From positions 1-64,000 of the forward strand of contig NZ_MWLQ01000002.1 in the NCBI RefSeq assembly GCF_010634855.1: DNA of 64,000 bases, given 5' to 3'. The first letter of the stretch is position 1, and every line of letters begins with the position of its first letter. Shown here piece after piece: positions 7,634 to 16,706 of the stretch. The stretch comes from Microbacterium sp. B35-30. GTDB lineage: Bacteria; Actinomycetota; Actinomycetes; Actinomycetales; Microbacteriaceae. A program made the translations under genes and the position numbers. The notes beneath the pieces were generated by a model, which saw only the letters and a program-made list of their open reading frames with translations, made no database searches and was not told the DNA's origin.

Positions 7634-8926
7634 ATGGCCCTGCTCGCGGTCGACCGCGACCGCATCTCCGCGGCCGCGCGTCGGGTGATGGCGCGGTGCG
7701 ACGAGCTCGCGCGCGTGTCGGCGACGAGCGGCGGAATCGAGCGCGTGTACCTGTCGCCCGAGCACGCGCGCGTGAACCGGCTCGCGGCGGAATGGATGCG
7801 CGAGGTCGGCATGGCGACGCGTCAGGACGCCGCGGGCAATCAGCTCGGGCGGATCGCGCCGGCGTCGGGCGAGGTCGACGCGCCCGCGCTGCTGCTGGGC
7901 TCGCACCTCGACACCGTGCCCGACGCGGGACGCTTCGACGGGATCGTCGGGGTGCTGATGGCCCTCGAGGTCGCGCGCCTGCTGCGGGCGCCCGGCGACG
8001 GGCCGGCGCGCGCCGGCCTGCCGTTCGCGCTCGAGGTGATCGCGTTCTCGGACGAGGAGGGCACCCGCTTCGGCAAGGCTCTCCTCGGCTCGTCGGCCGT
8101 CGCGGGGACGTGGAACGACGAGTGGTGGACGCTGACGGATGCCGACGGCACGAGCCTGCGTGAAGCGTTCCTCGAGTTCGGTCTCGACCCCGGCCGCGTG
8201 GGCGAGGCGGCACGTCGCCCCGCCGAGCTCGTGGGATACCTCGAGGCCCACATCGAGCAGGGCCCCCAGCTCGACCGGCGCGGCGAGTCACTCGCGGTGG
8301 TGTCGTCGATCGCGTCGGCGCGGCGCTTTCAGCTCATCGTCGAGGGCGAGGCGCGCCACGCGGGCGGAACGCCGTACGACATGCGCCGCGACGCGCTGCT
8401 CGGCGCGTCGGAGGCGGCGCTCGCCGTCGAGCGCATCTGCCGCGGGGAGCATCACATCATCGGCACGGTCGGTCAGCTCGAGGCGTTCCCGGGGGCGGTC
8501 AACGTGGTGCCCGGCGAGGCGCGGCTCTCGCTCGACCTCCGCGGCGAGTTCGACGGCGAGCGCGATCGCGTGTGGCTCTCGATCGAACGCGAGCTCGACG
8601 CGATCATGGGCCACCGCGGCCTGCGCTGGCGGGCTCAGGAGGTGCACAGCGCCCCAGCCGTGTTCTGCGCGCCGCTCCTGCAGGACGTCGTGCGCGAAGG
8701 CATCCTGTCGACCCTGCCCGGCGGAGCCGGCGACCCTGCCGTCCTCTTCAGCCCCGCCGGCCACGACGGCATGGCCATCGGCGCGATCACCGACGTCGGC
8801 ATGCTGTTCCTCCGCAACCCCGACGGCATCAGCCACCACCCCGACGAGGCGGTGTCGTCCGGTGACGTCGCGCGCGGCATCCAGGCGCTCGCCGAGGCCG
8901 TGCTGCAGCTCGCCGCCGACCGCTGA
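7634..8926 (+). CDS. allC: Allantoate amidohydrolase (M20 peptidase family)
   Basis: The 430-residue protein belongs to the AllC/beta-ureidopropionase/N-carbamoyl amidohydrolase branch of M20 metallohydrolases. Metal ligands lie in LGSHLDTVPDAGRFDG, SDEEGTRF and EAHIEQGP, and the dimerisation lid carries RHAGGTPYDMRRDAL. FSPAGHDGMAIG and ISHHPDEAV close the active site. Allantoate amidohydrolase releases ammonia and CO2 to give ureidoglycine, the substrate of the preceding aminotransferase. N-carbamoyl-amino acid amidohydrolases look similar, so the substrate rests on operon context. ATG 7634 is two bases after the previous stop; GTG 7628 is an alternative start. Confidence 0.82.
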   Translation: MALLAVDRDRISAAARRVMARCDELARVSATSGGIERVYLSPEHARVNRLAAEWMREVGMATRQDAAGNQLGRIAPASGEVDAPALLLGSHLDTVPDAGRFDGIVGVLMALEVARLLRAPGDGPARAGLPFALEVIAFSDEEGTRFGKALLGSSAVAGTWNDEWWTLTDADGTSLREAFLEFGLDPGRVGEAARRPAELVGYLEAHIEQGPQLDRRGESLAVVSSIASARRFQLIVEGEARHAGGTPYDMRRDALLGASEAALAVERICRGEHHIIGTVGQLEAFPGAVNVVPGEARLSLDLRGEFDGERDRVWLSIERELDAIMGHRGLRWRAQEVHSAPAVFCAPLLQDVVREGILSTLPGGAGDPAVLFSPAGHDGMAIGAITDVGMLFLRNPDGISHHPDEAVSSGDVARGIQALAEAVLQLAADR

Positions 8927-8951
8927 ACCAGGCGCGGCTCGCACGCCTCCG

Positions 8952-9020
8952 CGAAACCGGGGACTCTCGTCGAACCCCAGGACGTCGCCCTGTGGTTCGG
9001 CGGAAATCCCCTGGTTCGCG
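8952..9020. repeat. Degenerate intergenic repeat, two inverted half-copies
   Basis: The gap between convergent genes holds CGAAACCGGGGACTC... and, in inverted orientation at 8998-9020, a related CGAACCAGGGGATTT.... The same word family recurs at 29690-29722 (CGAAACCAGGGATTCGCG), again between convergent genes. It can fold and may serve as a two-way terminator. Confidence 0.45.
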
Positions 9021-9037
9021 TTCGCGTTCGCGTTCGC
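9014..9037. repeat. Hexamer tandem repeat, four units of GTTCGC
   Basis: Four perfect GTTCGC units lie just before the stop of the minus-strand permease gene, overlapping the end of the intergenic repeat. They are too short and spacerless to be a CRISPR; this is probably a slippage tract. Confidence 0.6.
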
Positions 9038-9079
9038 GAAGGGATCGCGTTCGCGTGGTGCCGCGGGCGCCCGGGGCGC

Positions 9080-9940
9080 TCAGCGTCCGGACGTGGGCAT
9101 GCCCATGCGGGCCAGCACGACGTTCTCGACGACCTGGACGATGTTGTAGAGCAGCAGCGTCACGATCGTGATGAGCGCCACCGAGGCCCACAGCTCGTCG
9201 AAGCGGGCGGACGCGCTGAACTTCTGGATCATGCCGCCGATGCCCTGACCGGTCGACAGCCACTCCGCGAGCAGGGCTCCGGTCACGGCTCCCGGCACCG
9301 AGACCCGTGCCGCGGCGAACAGCGACGGCAGGGCTCCCGGAACGTTCACCTTGCGCAGCTGCGTCGCGCGACCGCCGCCGTAGACGTGCACGAGGTCGAG
9401 GCTCTCCTTCGATGCCCGGCTGAGGCCGAACATGATCGACGCGAGCGCGGGGAACAGCACGACGATCGAGCCGATGACGGCGACGGATGCCGGAGTCCCG
9501 CGTCCGGTGATGAGGATGATGACCGGTGCGATGGCGACGAGCGGCACCGAGCGCAGCAGCAGCGCGAGCGGCATGACGCCCATCTCGACCGAGCGTGACA
9601 GCGAGAACGCCAGGGCGAGGACGACGGCGACGAGCATGCCCACCACGAAGCCGATCGCAGCGTCCGCGAGGGTTTGCGTCAGCAGCGGCATCATCTCGGC
9701 GCGGTTCACGGCGGCCTCGTCGGACGTGAAGAAGAACTCCCACACGTCGGCGGGGCCTTTGGCGACGTAGGGCGAGATGCCGGTGAGGTTCACCACCGCC
9801 CACCACAGGGCGAGCACGATGACGAAGGTGAGCAGGGCGTTCAGCAGCGACCGGCCGACGGCGCGCGAGACGGCGGTGGCGCGAGCGGAGCGCGGCGCGG
9901 AGGCGGTCGGAGCCGAAGTGCCGGGAATCGTCGCGGTCAT
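9080..9940 (-). CDS. ABC transporter permease, SsuC/TauC-like (distal gene)
   Basis: The 286-residue membrane protein has a short hydrophilic N-terminus, a first membrane helix at about residues 35-55 and a BPD-type permease core with about five more helices. The EAA-like coupling loop reads DLVHVYGGGRATQLRKVNVPGALPSLF. This matches the permeases of nitrate/sulfonate/taurine importers. ATG 9940 overlaps the stop of the second permease by four bases, and that gene overlaps the ATPase, so the three are one operon. A heteromeric importer (two different permeases, one ATPase) is implied. It was inferred to import a purine-breakdown product from its place between the allantoin and xanthine genes. 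Confidence 0.85.
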   Translation of the reverse strand: MTATIPGTSAPTASAPRSARATAVSRAVGRSLLNALLTFVIVLALWWAVVNLTGISPYVAKGPADVWEFFFTSDEAAVNRAEMMPLLTQTLADAAIGFVVGMLVAVVLALAFSLSRSVEMGVMPLALLLRSVPLVAIAPVIILITGRGTPASVAVIGSIVVLFPALASIMFGLSRASKESLDLVHVYGGGRATQLRKVNVPGALPSLFAAARVSVPGAVTGALLAEWLSTGQGIGGMIQKFSASARFDELWASVALITIVTLLLYNIVQVVENVVLARMGMPTSGR

Positions 9941-10746
9941 GCGGCCACCGCCTTCCCCGAGACCCAGGGTGTCACCGCTCGGGCGACGAGGCCGACGAGC
10001 GCATACCCGACCAGCGCGACGACCGCCGAAAGCAGGAACACCGCCCAGACGCGCGCCGAGTCGAGATCGCCCTGGAGGCGGATGAGGGTGATGCCGACAC
10101 CACGGTCGGTGCCTCCCATGTACTCGCCGAGGATCGCGCCGAGGAAGGCGGAGGGCACGGCGATCTGCAGCGCGTTGAGGATCGCGGGCGTCGCGGCGAT
10201 GAGCCGCACCTTGCGCAGCTGCGTGAACCGCGACCCGCCGTACACCCGCACGACATCGAGGCTCGAGCGGTCCGCCGCGCGGAAGCCGAGCAGGGCGCCG
10301 ACCACCGTGGTGAAGAACACGGCGAGGGCGGCGAGGAAGATCGCCGTCGCACTCGGATCGCCGGCGCGCTTCGCGCCGCCCAGCACCACGATCGCGATGC
10401 CGCCGACCGCGACGACCGGCAGGCAGTAGCTGACGACCGCGATCTGCACGACGACGGTCTCGATGCGCGGCAGCAGCAGCACCGTCGCCGCGACCAGCAG
10501 CGCGATGCCGTTGCCCCAGGCGTAGCCGATGAGCGCCTCGGTGATCGTCACCTGGAAGACGCTCCAGTACGCGGCCAGCCCGTCCTGCCAGATCGTCTGG
10601 AACACGACGAACGGCGACGGCACCGGGGTGAAGGTGGTGCCCGGCGGAGGCTGGAAGACGGTGACCGAGAACAGCCACCAGGCGGCGATCAGGGCGGCCG
10701 CGCCGATGATCCCCGCAAGCCAGCCGGGGAGGGAGCGCCCGCGCAT
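9937..10746 (-). CDS. ABC transporter permease, SsuC/TauC-like (proximal gene)
   Basis: This 269-residue integral membrane protein has about six helices and a coupling loop SLDVVRVYGGSRFTQLRKVRLIAATP, parallel to that of the next permease (VYGGGRATQLRKV). The two are paralogues that should pair as a heterodimer. ATG 10746 shares one base with the TGA of the ATPase gene. The extracellular loop after the first helix is rich in proline (QPPPGTTFTPVPSP). Confidence 0.85.
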   Translation of the reverse strand: MRGRSLPGWLAGIIGAAALIAAWWLFSVTVFQPPPGTTFTPVPSPFVVFQTIWQDGLAAYWSVFQVTITEALIGYAWGNGIALLVAATVLLLPRIETVVVQIAVVSYCLPVVAVGGIAIVVLGGAKRAGDPSATAIFLAALAVFFTTVVGALLGFRAADRSSLDVVRVYGGSRFTQLRKVRLIAATPAILNALQIAVPSAFLGAILGEYMGGTDRGVGITLIRLQGDLDSARVWAVFLLSAVVALVGYALVGLVARAVTPWVSGKAVAA

Positions 10747-11621
10747 CAGGACTCCGCGGCGGCGCGGCCGTCCGCGCCGAAGAGCAGCTCCGACGCGCGG
10801 TCGACGAGCAGGTGGAACTCGGGGGAGCGCTGCATGTCGGGCGTGCGGGGATGCGGCAGATCGACCTCGATGATCTCCTTGATGCGGCCGGGACGCGGCG
10901 ACATCACCGCGACACGATCGGACAGGAAGATCGCCTCCGAGACGCCGTGCGTCACGAGCAGGGTCGTGGCCGGCTTCTCGGTCCAGATGCGCAGCAGCTC
11001 GAGATTGAGGTTCTGGCGCGTCATGTCGTCGAGGGCGCCGAACGGCTCGTCGAGCAGGAGCACCGAGGGCTTGAGGGCGAGCGCGCGCGCGATCGACACG
11101 CGCTGACGCATGCCTCCCGACAGCTGCGCCGGCTTGGCCTTCTCGAAGCCGGTGAGGCCGACCAGGGCGATGAGCTCGTCGATGTAGGCCTTGTCGGCCC
11201 GACGGCCGGCGATCTCGAAGACCAGCCGGATGTTCGCCGTGACGCTGCGCCACGGCAGCAGCGCGTGGTCCTGGAAGGCGATGCCCAGTTCGCTGTCGCG
11301 GCGCAGCTGCGCCGGTGTCTTGCCGTCGACGAACACCTCGCCGGTGGTGGGCGTCTCGAGGTCGGCGAGGATGCGGAGGATGGTCGACTTGCCGCAGCCG
11401 GAGGGCCCGAGCAGCGCCAGGAACGACCCCTGGTCGGTGTGCAGGTGGGTGTCCTGCAGGGCGGTCACGCTCTGCCCTCGACCCGTCTGGAACGTCTTGC
11501 TGAGTCCGTCGATGCGGATGCCGGTGCCCGGGGCGGGCGCCGCCGGCGAGGTCTCCCCCGCCGACGGCGCCACGGCCGCGGCATCCGTCGCCCTGGCGCT
11601 GTTCAGGTGCGTGTCGGTCAT
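10746..11621 (-). CDS. ABC transporter ATP-binding protein, SsuB/TauB-like
   Basis: The 291-residue ATPase carries a Walker [10 protein letters not shown] (about residue 74), a Q-loop [10 protein letters not shown], signature [15 protein letters not shown], Walker [13 protein letters not shown] and switch histidine in [10 protein letters not shown]. The [13 protein letters not shown] stretch is typical of the nitrate/taurine/sulfonate group. The first 35 residues are an Ala/Pro/Thr-rich extension. It is the first gene after the binding-protein gene, which ends 25 bases upstream, and couples into the two permeases. Confidence 0.9.
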   Translation of the reverse strand: MTDTHLNSARATDAAAVAPSAGETSPAAPAPGTGIRIDGLSKTFQTGRGQSVTALQDTHLHTDQGSFLALLGPSGCGKSTILRILADLETPTTGEVFVDGKTPAQLRRDSELGIAFQDHALLPWRSVTANIRLVFEIAGRRADKAYIDELIALVGLTGFEKAKPAQLSGGMRQRVSIARALALKPSVLLLDEPFGALDDMTRQNLNLELLRIWTEKPATTLLVTHGVSEAIFLSDRVAVMSPRPGRIKEIIEVDLPHPRTPDMQRSPEFHLLVDRASELLFGADGRAAAES

Positions 11622-11646
11622 GATGATTGCCGCCCGGTCTCGGGGA

Positions 11647-12765
11647 CTACGGCAGGTAGTCCTTGAGCTCGGGGTTCTCCTCGTAGATCTCGTCGATGAT
11701 CGTCGTGTCGAACAGGTCCTCGACCGAGACGTCCCAGCCCGCGGCGGCGAGCGAGGCGATGGTCTGCTCCTTGAGTTCGTCCGAGATCGTGAAGAGGCCG
11801 TTCGCCTCGGTCTCCTCGGTCGAGATCAGCAGCTTCTCGGCCTCGAGCCCCTTGGCGGTCTTGACCGGGTCGAGGGCGCCGAACACGGCTTCCAGGCCGT
11901 CCTCCGACTCGGACGCCGCCTCGTTGTAGTACGTCTCGATGAGCGAGACCGTGTCGTCGGTCGACTCGAGGAAGACGTCGGTCCAGCCCTTGATCTCGGC
12001 GATCAGGAACGCCTTGAGCAGGTCCTCGTTCTCGGCGAGGAACTGGTCGGTGACGCTGAACGCCTCGGCGACGTACGGCACCCCGTTCTCGGCGTACGAG
12101 AGGTTGGTGACCTCGTAGCCGGCGAGCTCGACCGTGAGGGCCTCGTTCGTCAGGTACGCCATGAAGCCGTCGACCTCGCCGTTCATCAGCGGGGTCGGGT
12201 CGAAGTCCACCGGCACGACGGTGACGTCGGCCGGGTCGATGTCGTTCGCGTTCAGGAGGGCGGCGAACACCGAGGCGTTCGAGTCCTGGACGCCGATGGT
12301 CTTGCCGACGAGGTCCTCGGGCGTGGTGATGTTGCCGCCGTCGGCCAGCGAGAGGATCGTGAAGGGGTTCTTCTGGAAGGTGGTGCCGATGATCTTCAGC
12401 GGCGCCTCCTCCTCGGCGATCGCCGCGCCGATCGAGGCCGCGTCGCTGAGGGCGACCTGGACGCTGCCCGAGAGGAGCTTGGCGACGCCGGTGTCGGGTC
12501 CGGAGATGCCGATCACCTCGTCGAAGCCGGCCTCGTCGTAGTAGCCGTTCTCGTAGGCGTAGAACTCTCCCGCGAACTCCTCGTTCTTGATCCAGGAGTA
12601 CTGGACGCTGATCTCGCCGTACGACGCCTCCTCTTCGCCGCCGCCGCTCGCGCCGGGTGCTGAGCCCCCGGATGCGCAGCCTGCGAGGACGAGAGCGGAG
12701 GTGACGAATGCGGCCGCGGCGGCCGCGAAGCGGCCGGGCCGCCTCAGGTTGCTGTGTCGTGCCAT
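11647..12765 (-). CDS. ABC transporter substrate-binding lipoprotein (NMT1/THI5 type)
   Basis: This 372-residue protein has a signal peptide with lipobox LAGCASGG near residue 29, followed by a Ser/Gly/Glu-rich linker. The body ([26 protein letters not shown]) is typical of NMT1/THI5-like binding proteins for aromatic or heterocyclic compounds. It is the first gene of the importer operon. A GGGGAG ribosome site precedes the ATG. The mature protein is very acidic. Substrate is unknown; a purine or hydantoin-like compound is the contextual guess. Confidence 0.85.
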   Translation of the reverse strand: MARHSNLRRPGRFAAAAAAFVTSALVLAGCASGGSAPGASGGGEEEASYGEISVQYSWIKNEEFAGEFYAYENGYYDEAGFDEVIGISGPDTGVAKLLSGSVQVALSDAASIGAAIAEEEAPLKIIGTTFQKNPFTILSLADGGNITTPEDLVGKTIGVQDSNASVFAALLNANDIDPADVTVVPVDFDPTPLMNGEVDGFMAYLTNEALTVELAGYEVTNLSYAENGVPYVAEAFSVTDQFLAENEDLLKAFLIAEIKGWTDVFLESTDDTVSLIETYYNEAASESEDGLEAVFGALDPVKTAKGLEAEKLLISTEETEANGLFTISDELKEQTIASLAAAGWDVSVEDLFDTTIIDEIYEENPELKDYLP

Positions 12766-12898
12766 CGGGCGTGGCTCCCCTTCTGATGCGATGTGATCTG
12801 AGCGACGCTATGACCTCGACGTTTCGCCTCGTGCGCCCCGGTGTTTCCGGGGTGTGACGAGGTGCTCAGGGCGCAGAATCGGCACCGCGGGGAGCCCC

Positions 12899-15712
12899 TC
12901 AGCGGCGCACGGATGCCTCGACCGGGACGGATGCCTCATCCGTCGCACTGTCCTGCAGAAGGCGCCACACCCGCTCGCGCGTGAACGGCTGGTGGTATGG
13001 GCGCCGGCCCACTGCGCGCGCGATCGCGTTGCCCACGGCCGCTGCGACCGGGTTGTAGGGGGACTCGCTCATCGACTTCGCGCCGAACGGGCCGACCGAG
13101 TCGTGCGTCTCGGCCAGGAGCACCTCGGTCGTCGGGACGTCGGCGAACTGCGGCACGCGGTACAACCGGAAGGCGGGGTTCGCTACGGCTCCCGCGTCGT
13201 CGATCAGCACCTCTTCGTAGAGCGCGCTGCCGAGTCCCTGTGCGGCACCGCCCTCGATCTGCCCGCGGCACTGCGCCGGGTTCATCACGAACCCCGCGTC
13301 GGCGGACTGCACCGACTGCAGCACCCTGACGGTGCCGGTCTCGGGGTCGACGGCCACGCGAACGGCGTGGACGTTGAACGAGAGGCTCCGCTCGTCGCCG
13401 TGTTCGCTCCCGGTGCCGACGATGCCCTCCGCCGTCCGGTGCGAGGCCGCGGCGGCTCGCACGAGCTGGGTGTACGAGACGAGGCGATCGCCGGCCTGCA
13501 CCCCGCCGGGACCCAGGCGCACGGCATCCGTCCCGGTGATCCGGCGTGCGGCCTCGAGCATGCGCGCCTTCAGCTGCCGGCACGCGGCGGTCAGCGCCTT
13601 GCCCGCACCGGTGACCCCGGACGAGGCGAAGGCACCGGTGTCGTGAAGGACGAGATCGGTGTCGGCGCCGCGCAGCACGATCCGCTCCGGCGTCGCCTCG
13701 AGCACGGTCGCCGCGATCTGGCGCATCACGGTGCTCGTGCCGTTGCCGAACTCGGCGGTGCCGACCGCCAGGGCGATCGTGCCGTCGGTGCGGAGCGTCG
13801 CCGACGTGTGCGCGTGGTGGCCGCCCGGAGCCATCGCGGCGATGAACGACAGCGCCATGCCCTCGCCGACGAGCCAGCCGTCGGGGGCTGCGACACCGTT
13901 GCCGCGCCGCAGCGCGCCCTGCGCCAGGTCGAGGCACTGGTCGAGACCGTAGCTGCCCCACACCAGGTCTTCGTCGTGCTCGTCGTGCACGGTGAGGAGC
14001 GCGTCGCCCGCCCGCACCGCGTTGAGGCGCCGCAGGTCGAACGGATCCATGCCGAGGCGCTCGGCGAGCAGGTCGAGCGCCGACTCGACGCCGAGGATCA
14101 CCTGTCCGAGTCCGTAGCCGCGGAACGCTCCCGACGGCACGTTGTTCGTGTAGACGACCTCGGCGTCCACGCGCTTGACCGGGCAGCGGTAGACGTTGAT
14201 CGATTCGGCGCAGCCGTGGAACATCACGCCGATGCCGTGGTTGCCGTAGGCGCCGGTGTCGCTCAGCACCTCGAGCCTGATCGCCGTGAGCACGCCCTCC
14301 GCCGTGGCACCGAGGGTCACGCCGACCCGGAACGGATGCCGCACCGAGGTGCGACGGAACTCGTCGGCGCGCGTGAACTCGTAGGCCACCGGGCGCCCCG
14401 TGCGCAGCACCGCGAGGGCGACGAGGTCTTCGGCGAACATCTCCTGCTTGCCGCCGAAGCCACCGCCCACCCGCGCCGCATGCACGCGGATGCGCTCACG
14501 GGGCAGCTCGAACAGCCGCGCCAGCTCGTCGCGCACGAGGAACGGCACCTGTGTGCTCGAGCGGATGACGAGCCGGCCATCCTCGTCGAGGCGGCCGACA
14601 GCGCCGTGCGTCTCGAGCTGCGCGTGCGAGACCCGGCTCGTCTGCCAGGTGCCGGTGACGGTGACGGCGCTCGCCGCGAGGGCGGCGTCCACATCGCCGC
14701 CGATGCCGTCATGAAGCGTGGCCAGGACGTTGCGGGATGCCTCGGCCACGCGATCCTCGGCGGTCAGGCCGGGGTGCAGCACCGGTGCGCCGGGGCGTCG
14801 GGCCTCGTCGGCGTCGAAGACGGCCTCGAGCACGTCGTACTCGACGGCGATCAGACGGCAGGCCTCGTCGGCTGACTCGGCCGTCTCTGCGACCACAGCG
14901 GCCACCCGCTGCCCGACGAAGCGCACGACGTCGTCGAGGATGCGGGTGTCGTCGGGATCGTCCTCGCGGTGCTCGTGCCGCGCGGTGGAGAACCGCCGCG
15001 CCGTGACGTTCTGGTGCGTGAAGACGGCGACCACCCCGGGCAGGGCCCGCGCCGCCGTCGCGTCGATCGAGACGATGCGCGCGTGCGGGTGCGGCGACCC
15101 GACGACACGGAGCACGAGGGCGTCGGTGGTGTCGGTGTCGAAGGTGAAGGGCTCGAGGCCCTGCACGATGCGCCGGCCGGGCTCGGGCCGCACCGACTGC
15201 CCGACGTGCCCTTCGACGGGCTCAGGGACCGGAGGTGCGGCTTCCGGAGATGTCGAAGCGACGCCGGTCTCGCGCACGGGGCCGAGCACCGCCGCGTGGA
15301 TCGCGTCGCGGATCGGGCGGTATCCCGTGCACCGGCACAGGTTGCCCTTCATGCGCCGGTCGAGGTCGGGCAGGTCGTCCGTGCTCAGCGTGGAGGCGGT
15401 CACGGCCATGCCCGGGGTGCAGAACCCGCACTGGAACCCGAAGTGCTCGACGAGCGCCTCCTGCACGGGGTGCAGGTCGTCACCGGGTGCGAGCCCCGCC
15501 GCCGTCGTGACCGAGGCGCCCTCGACGCGCACCGCCGGGATGATGCACGAGTGCACCGGCACGCCGTCGAGGATCACGCCGCACGCGCCGCAGTCCCCGG
15601 CGTCGCAGCCCTTCTTCACCTCGTGATGGCCGGTCTCGCGCAGCAGGGTCCGCAGGCACTGCCCAGCGCGGGGCTCGGCCTCGAGCGGCTCCCCGTTGAC
15701 CTCGAGCCTCAT
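12899..15712 (-). CDS. Xanthine dehydrogenase: fused 2Fe-2S and molybdenum-cofactor subunits
   Basis: The 937-residue chain combines two subunits usually made separately. Residues 1-145 form the [2Fe-2S] subunit: C36, C41, C44 and C56 bind the plant-ferredoxin cluster, while C95, C98, C126 and C128 (CGFC...CRC) bind the second. Residues about 185-937 form the molybdopterin-binding subunit, with GGGFGGKQEMFAED, the FRGYGLGQ region and GVTGAGKA, a likely MoCo contact. The linker at about 148-182 is Pro/Glu-rich and contains PVPEPVEG, encoded by a dispersed repeat. Such enzymes hydroxylate hypoxanthine and xanthine to urate; related hydroxylases exist. The FAD subunit gene overlaps just upstream (ATGA). 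Confidence 0.85.
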   Translation of the reverse strand: MRLEVNGEPLEAEPRAGQCLRTLLRETGHHEVKKGCDAGDCGACGVILDGVPVHSCIIPAVRVEGASVTTAAGLAPGDDLHPVQEALVEHFGFQCGFCTPGMAVTASTLSTDDLPDLDRRMKGNLCRCTGYRPIRDAIHAAVLGPVRETGVASTSPEAAPPVPEPVEGHVGQSVRPEPGRRIVQGLEPFTFDTDTTDALVLRVVGSPHPHARIVSIDATAARALPGVVAVFTHQNVTARRFSTARHEHREDDPDDTRILDDVVRFVGQRVAAVVAETAESADEACRLIAVEYDVLEAVFDADEARRPGAPVLHPGLTAEDRVAEASRNVLATLHDGIGGDVDAALAASAVTVTGTWQTSRVSHAQLETHGAVGRLDEDGRLVIRSSTQVPFLVRDELARLFELPRERIRVHAARVGGGFGGKQEMFAEDLVALAVLRTGRPVAYEFTRADEFRRTSVRHPFRVGVTLGATAEGVLTAIRLEVLSDTGAYGNHGIGVMFHGCAESINVYRCPVKRVDAEVVYTNNVPSGAFRGYGLGQVILGVESALDLLAERLGMDPFDLRRLNAVRAGDALLTVHDEHDEDLVWGSYGLDQCLDLAQGALRRGNGVAAPDGWLVGEGMALSFIAAMAPGGHHAHTSATLRTDGTIALAVGTAEFGNGTSTVMRQIAATVLEATPERIVLRGADTDLVLHDTGAFASSGVTGAGKALTAACRQLKARMLEAARRITGTDAVRLGPGGVQAGDRLVSYTQLVRAAAASHRTAEGIVGTGSEHGDERSLSFNVHAVRVAVDPETGTVRVLQSVQSADAGFVMNPAQCRGQIEGGAAQGLGSALYEEVLIDDAGAVANPAFRLYRVPQFADVPTTEVLLAETHDSVGPFGAKSMSESPYNPVAAAVGNAIARAVGRRPYHQPFTRERVWRLLQDSATDEASVPVEASVRR
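15209..15232. repeat. PEPVEG-type palindromic repeat inserted in the dehydrogenase linker
   Basis: CCCTTCGACGGGCTCAGGGACC matches the intergenic element at 62197-62218 (CCCCTCGACAGGCTCAGGGACC) at 20 of 22 positions. On the coding strand it gives the peptide PVPEPVEG between two domains. This word is a familiar dispersed repeat of high-GC actinobacteria. Confidence 0.7.
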
Positions 15713-16548
15713 GCCGCCGCCTCCTCGGCGGCGAGCTCGCCGCGGATCCGCTCGGCCAGCACGACGCTCACCGCTCGCCGCCAGTCGGCGACTCCCAGCG
15801 AGTCGCTGTAATACCCCGGAGCGCCTTCGATGACCTCGGCGAGGATCGCCGCATCGGGCACCTGCGGAAATCGGAACACGACGGGGCGCTCTGTCGCCGC
15901 GGTCACGGCGACCACGCATTCGCCGTCGACGTCGACGCGCCCGGTCACCACAGCGCCCGATCGCCCGTGCTCGGCGAGGGCGATCTTGCGCAGCAGCACG
16001 CGCGACCGCATCGCGTGCTCGGGCAGGTCCACGGCGCGCAGCACCTCCCCGCGACGCAGCGAGTTCTCGCCGTTGGCCGTGATGAGATCGGCGACGGGAA
16101 GCGTGTACTTCCCGCCCCCGGCGGTCCACACCTCGGCGGTAGCGTCGAGGGCCACGGCGAGCGAGATCATCGCGCCGGCGGCGAACGAGCGGCACACGTT
16201 GCCGCCCACCGTCGCCGTGTTCCAGATCTTGAACGACGCGAGCAGCGCGTTCGCCGCGTCGGGGATGACGGATGCCGCGGCCCACGCCGGCGGCACATCC
16301 GGCCCGCTCCGGCCCTCGGCCCAGGCGACGAGCTGGGCGATCGTGCATGTCGCTCCGATGCGGAGGCCCTCGCCGGTGAGCTCGAGGGCGGGCCAGCCCA
16401 TGGTCGTGAGGTCGACGAACCCTGTCGTGCGCGGCTGCGGCTCGCTCATGAGCCAGGTGCCCCCCGCGAGGAACGTCTCGCCCGTGGCAAGGAGCAGATC
16501 CTCCCGCGCGCGCGCCGGGCGGTACGAGGTGACCGAGGTGATGTCCAC
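15709..16548 (-). CDS. Xanthine dehydrogenase FAD-binding subunit
   Basis: The 279-residue protein is a CoxM/XdhB-type flavoprotein: TGETFLAGGTWLMSEPQP near residue 20 is the FAD-binding loop, and the C-terminal CO-dehydrogenase flavoprotein domain carries RRGEVLRAVDLPEHA. It should pass electrons from the Fe-S clusters of the fused partner to NAD+. GTG 16548 was chosen because GGAAGGA lies seven bases upstream; the in-frame sequence before it is not family-like. It overlaps the fused subunit gene by four bases, so both should be made in equal amounts. Confidence 0.86.
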   Translation of the reverse strand: MDITSVTSYRPARAREDLLLATGETFLAGGTWLMSEPQPRTTGFVDLTTMGWPALELTGEGLRIGATCTIAQLVAWAEGRSGPDVPPAWAAASVIPDAANALLASFKIWNTATVGGNVCRSFAAGAMISLAVALDATAEVWTAGGGKYTLPVADLITANGENSLRRGEVLRAVDLPEHAMRSRVLLRKIALAEHGRSGAVVTGRVDVDGECVVAVTAATERPVVFRFPQVPDAAILAEVIEGAPGYYSDSLGVADWRRAVSVVLAERIRGELAAEEAAA

Positions 16549-16706
16549 GCGTGCGTCCTTCCGCTGCAACTGCCGGCGTCCCACCGGTCGAGGCGGTGGG
16601 CCGCTGGTCCGCCAGTCAAGCAACGCGCGGTTTCGACGGTGTTTCGCTCGATTGCCGGCGCGCGGCGATTCGTCGGTGACGGGTGGCGGCTGGGTGCGAG
16701 GACGCC

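Noticed and set aside
9014..9037. GTTCGC tandem considered as a CRISPR remnant
   Set aside because: Units of six bases with no spacers and no cas genes.
12854..14875. 673-codon open frame opposite the dehydrogenase
   Set aside because: No motif or hydrophobic pattern, while the opposite strand encodes a complete MoCo subunit.
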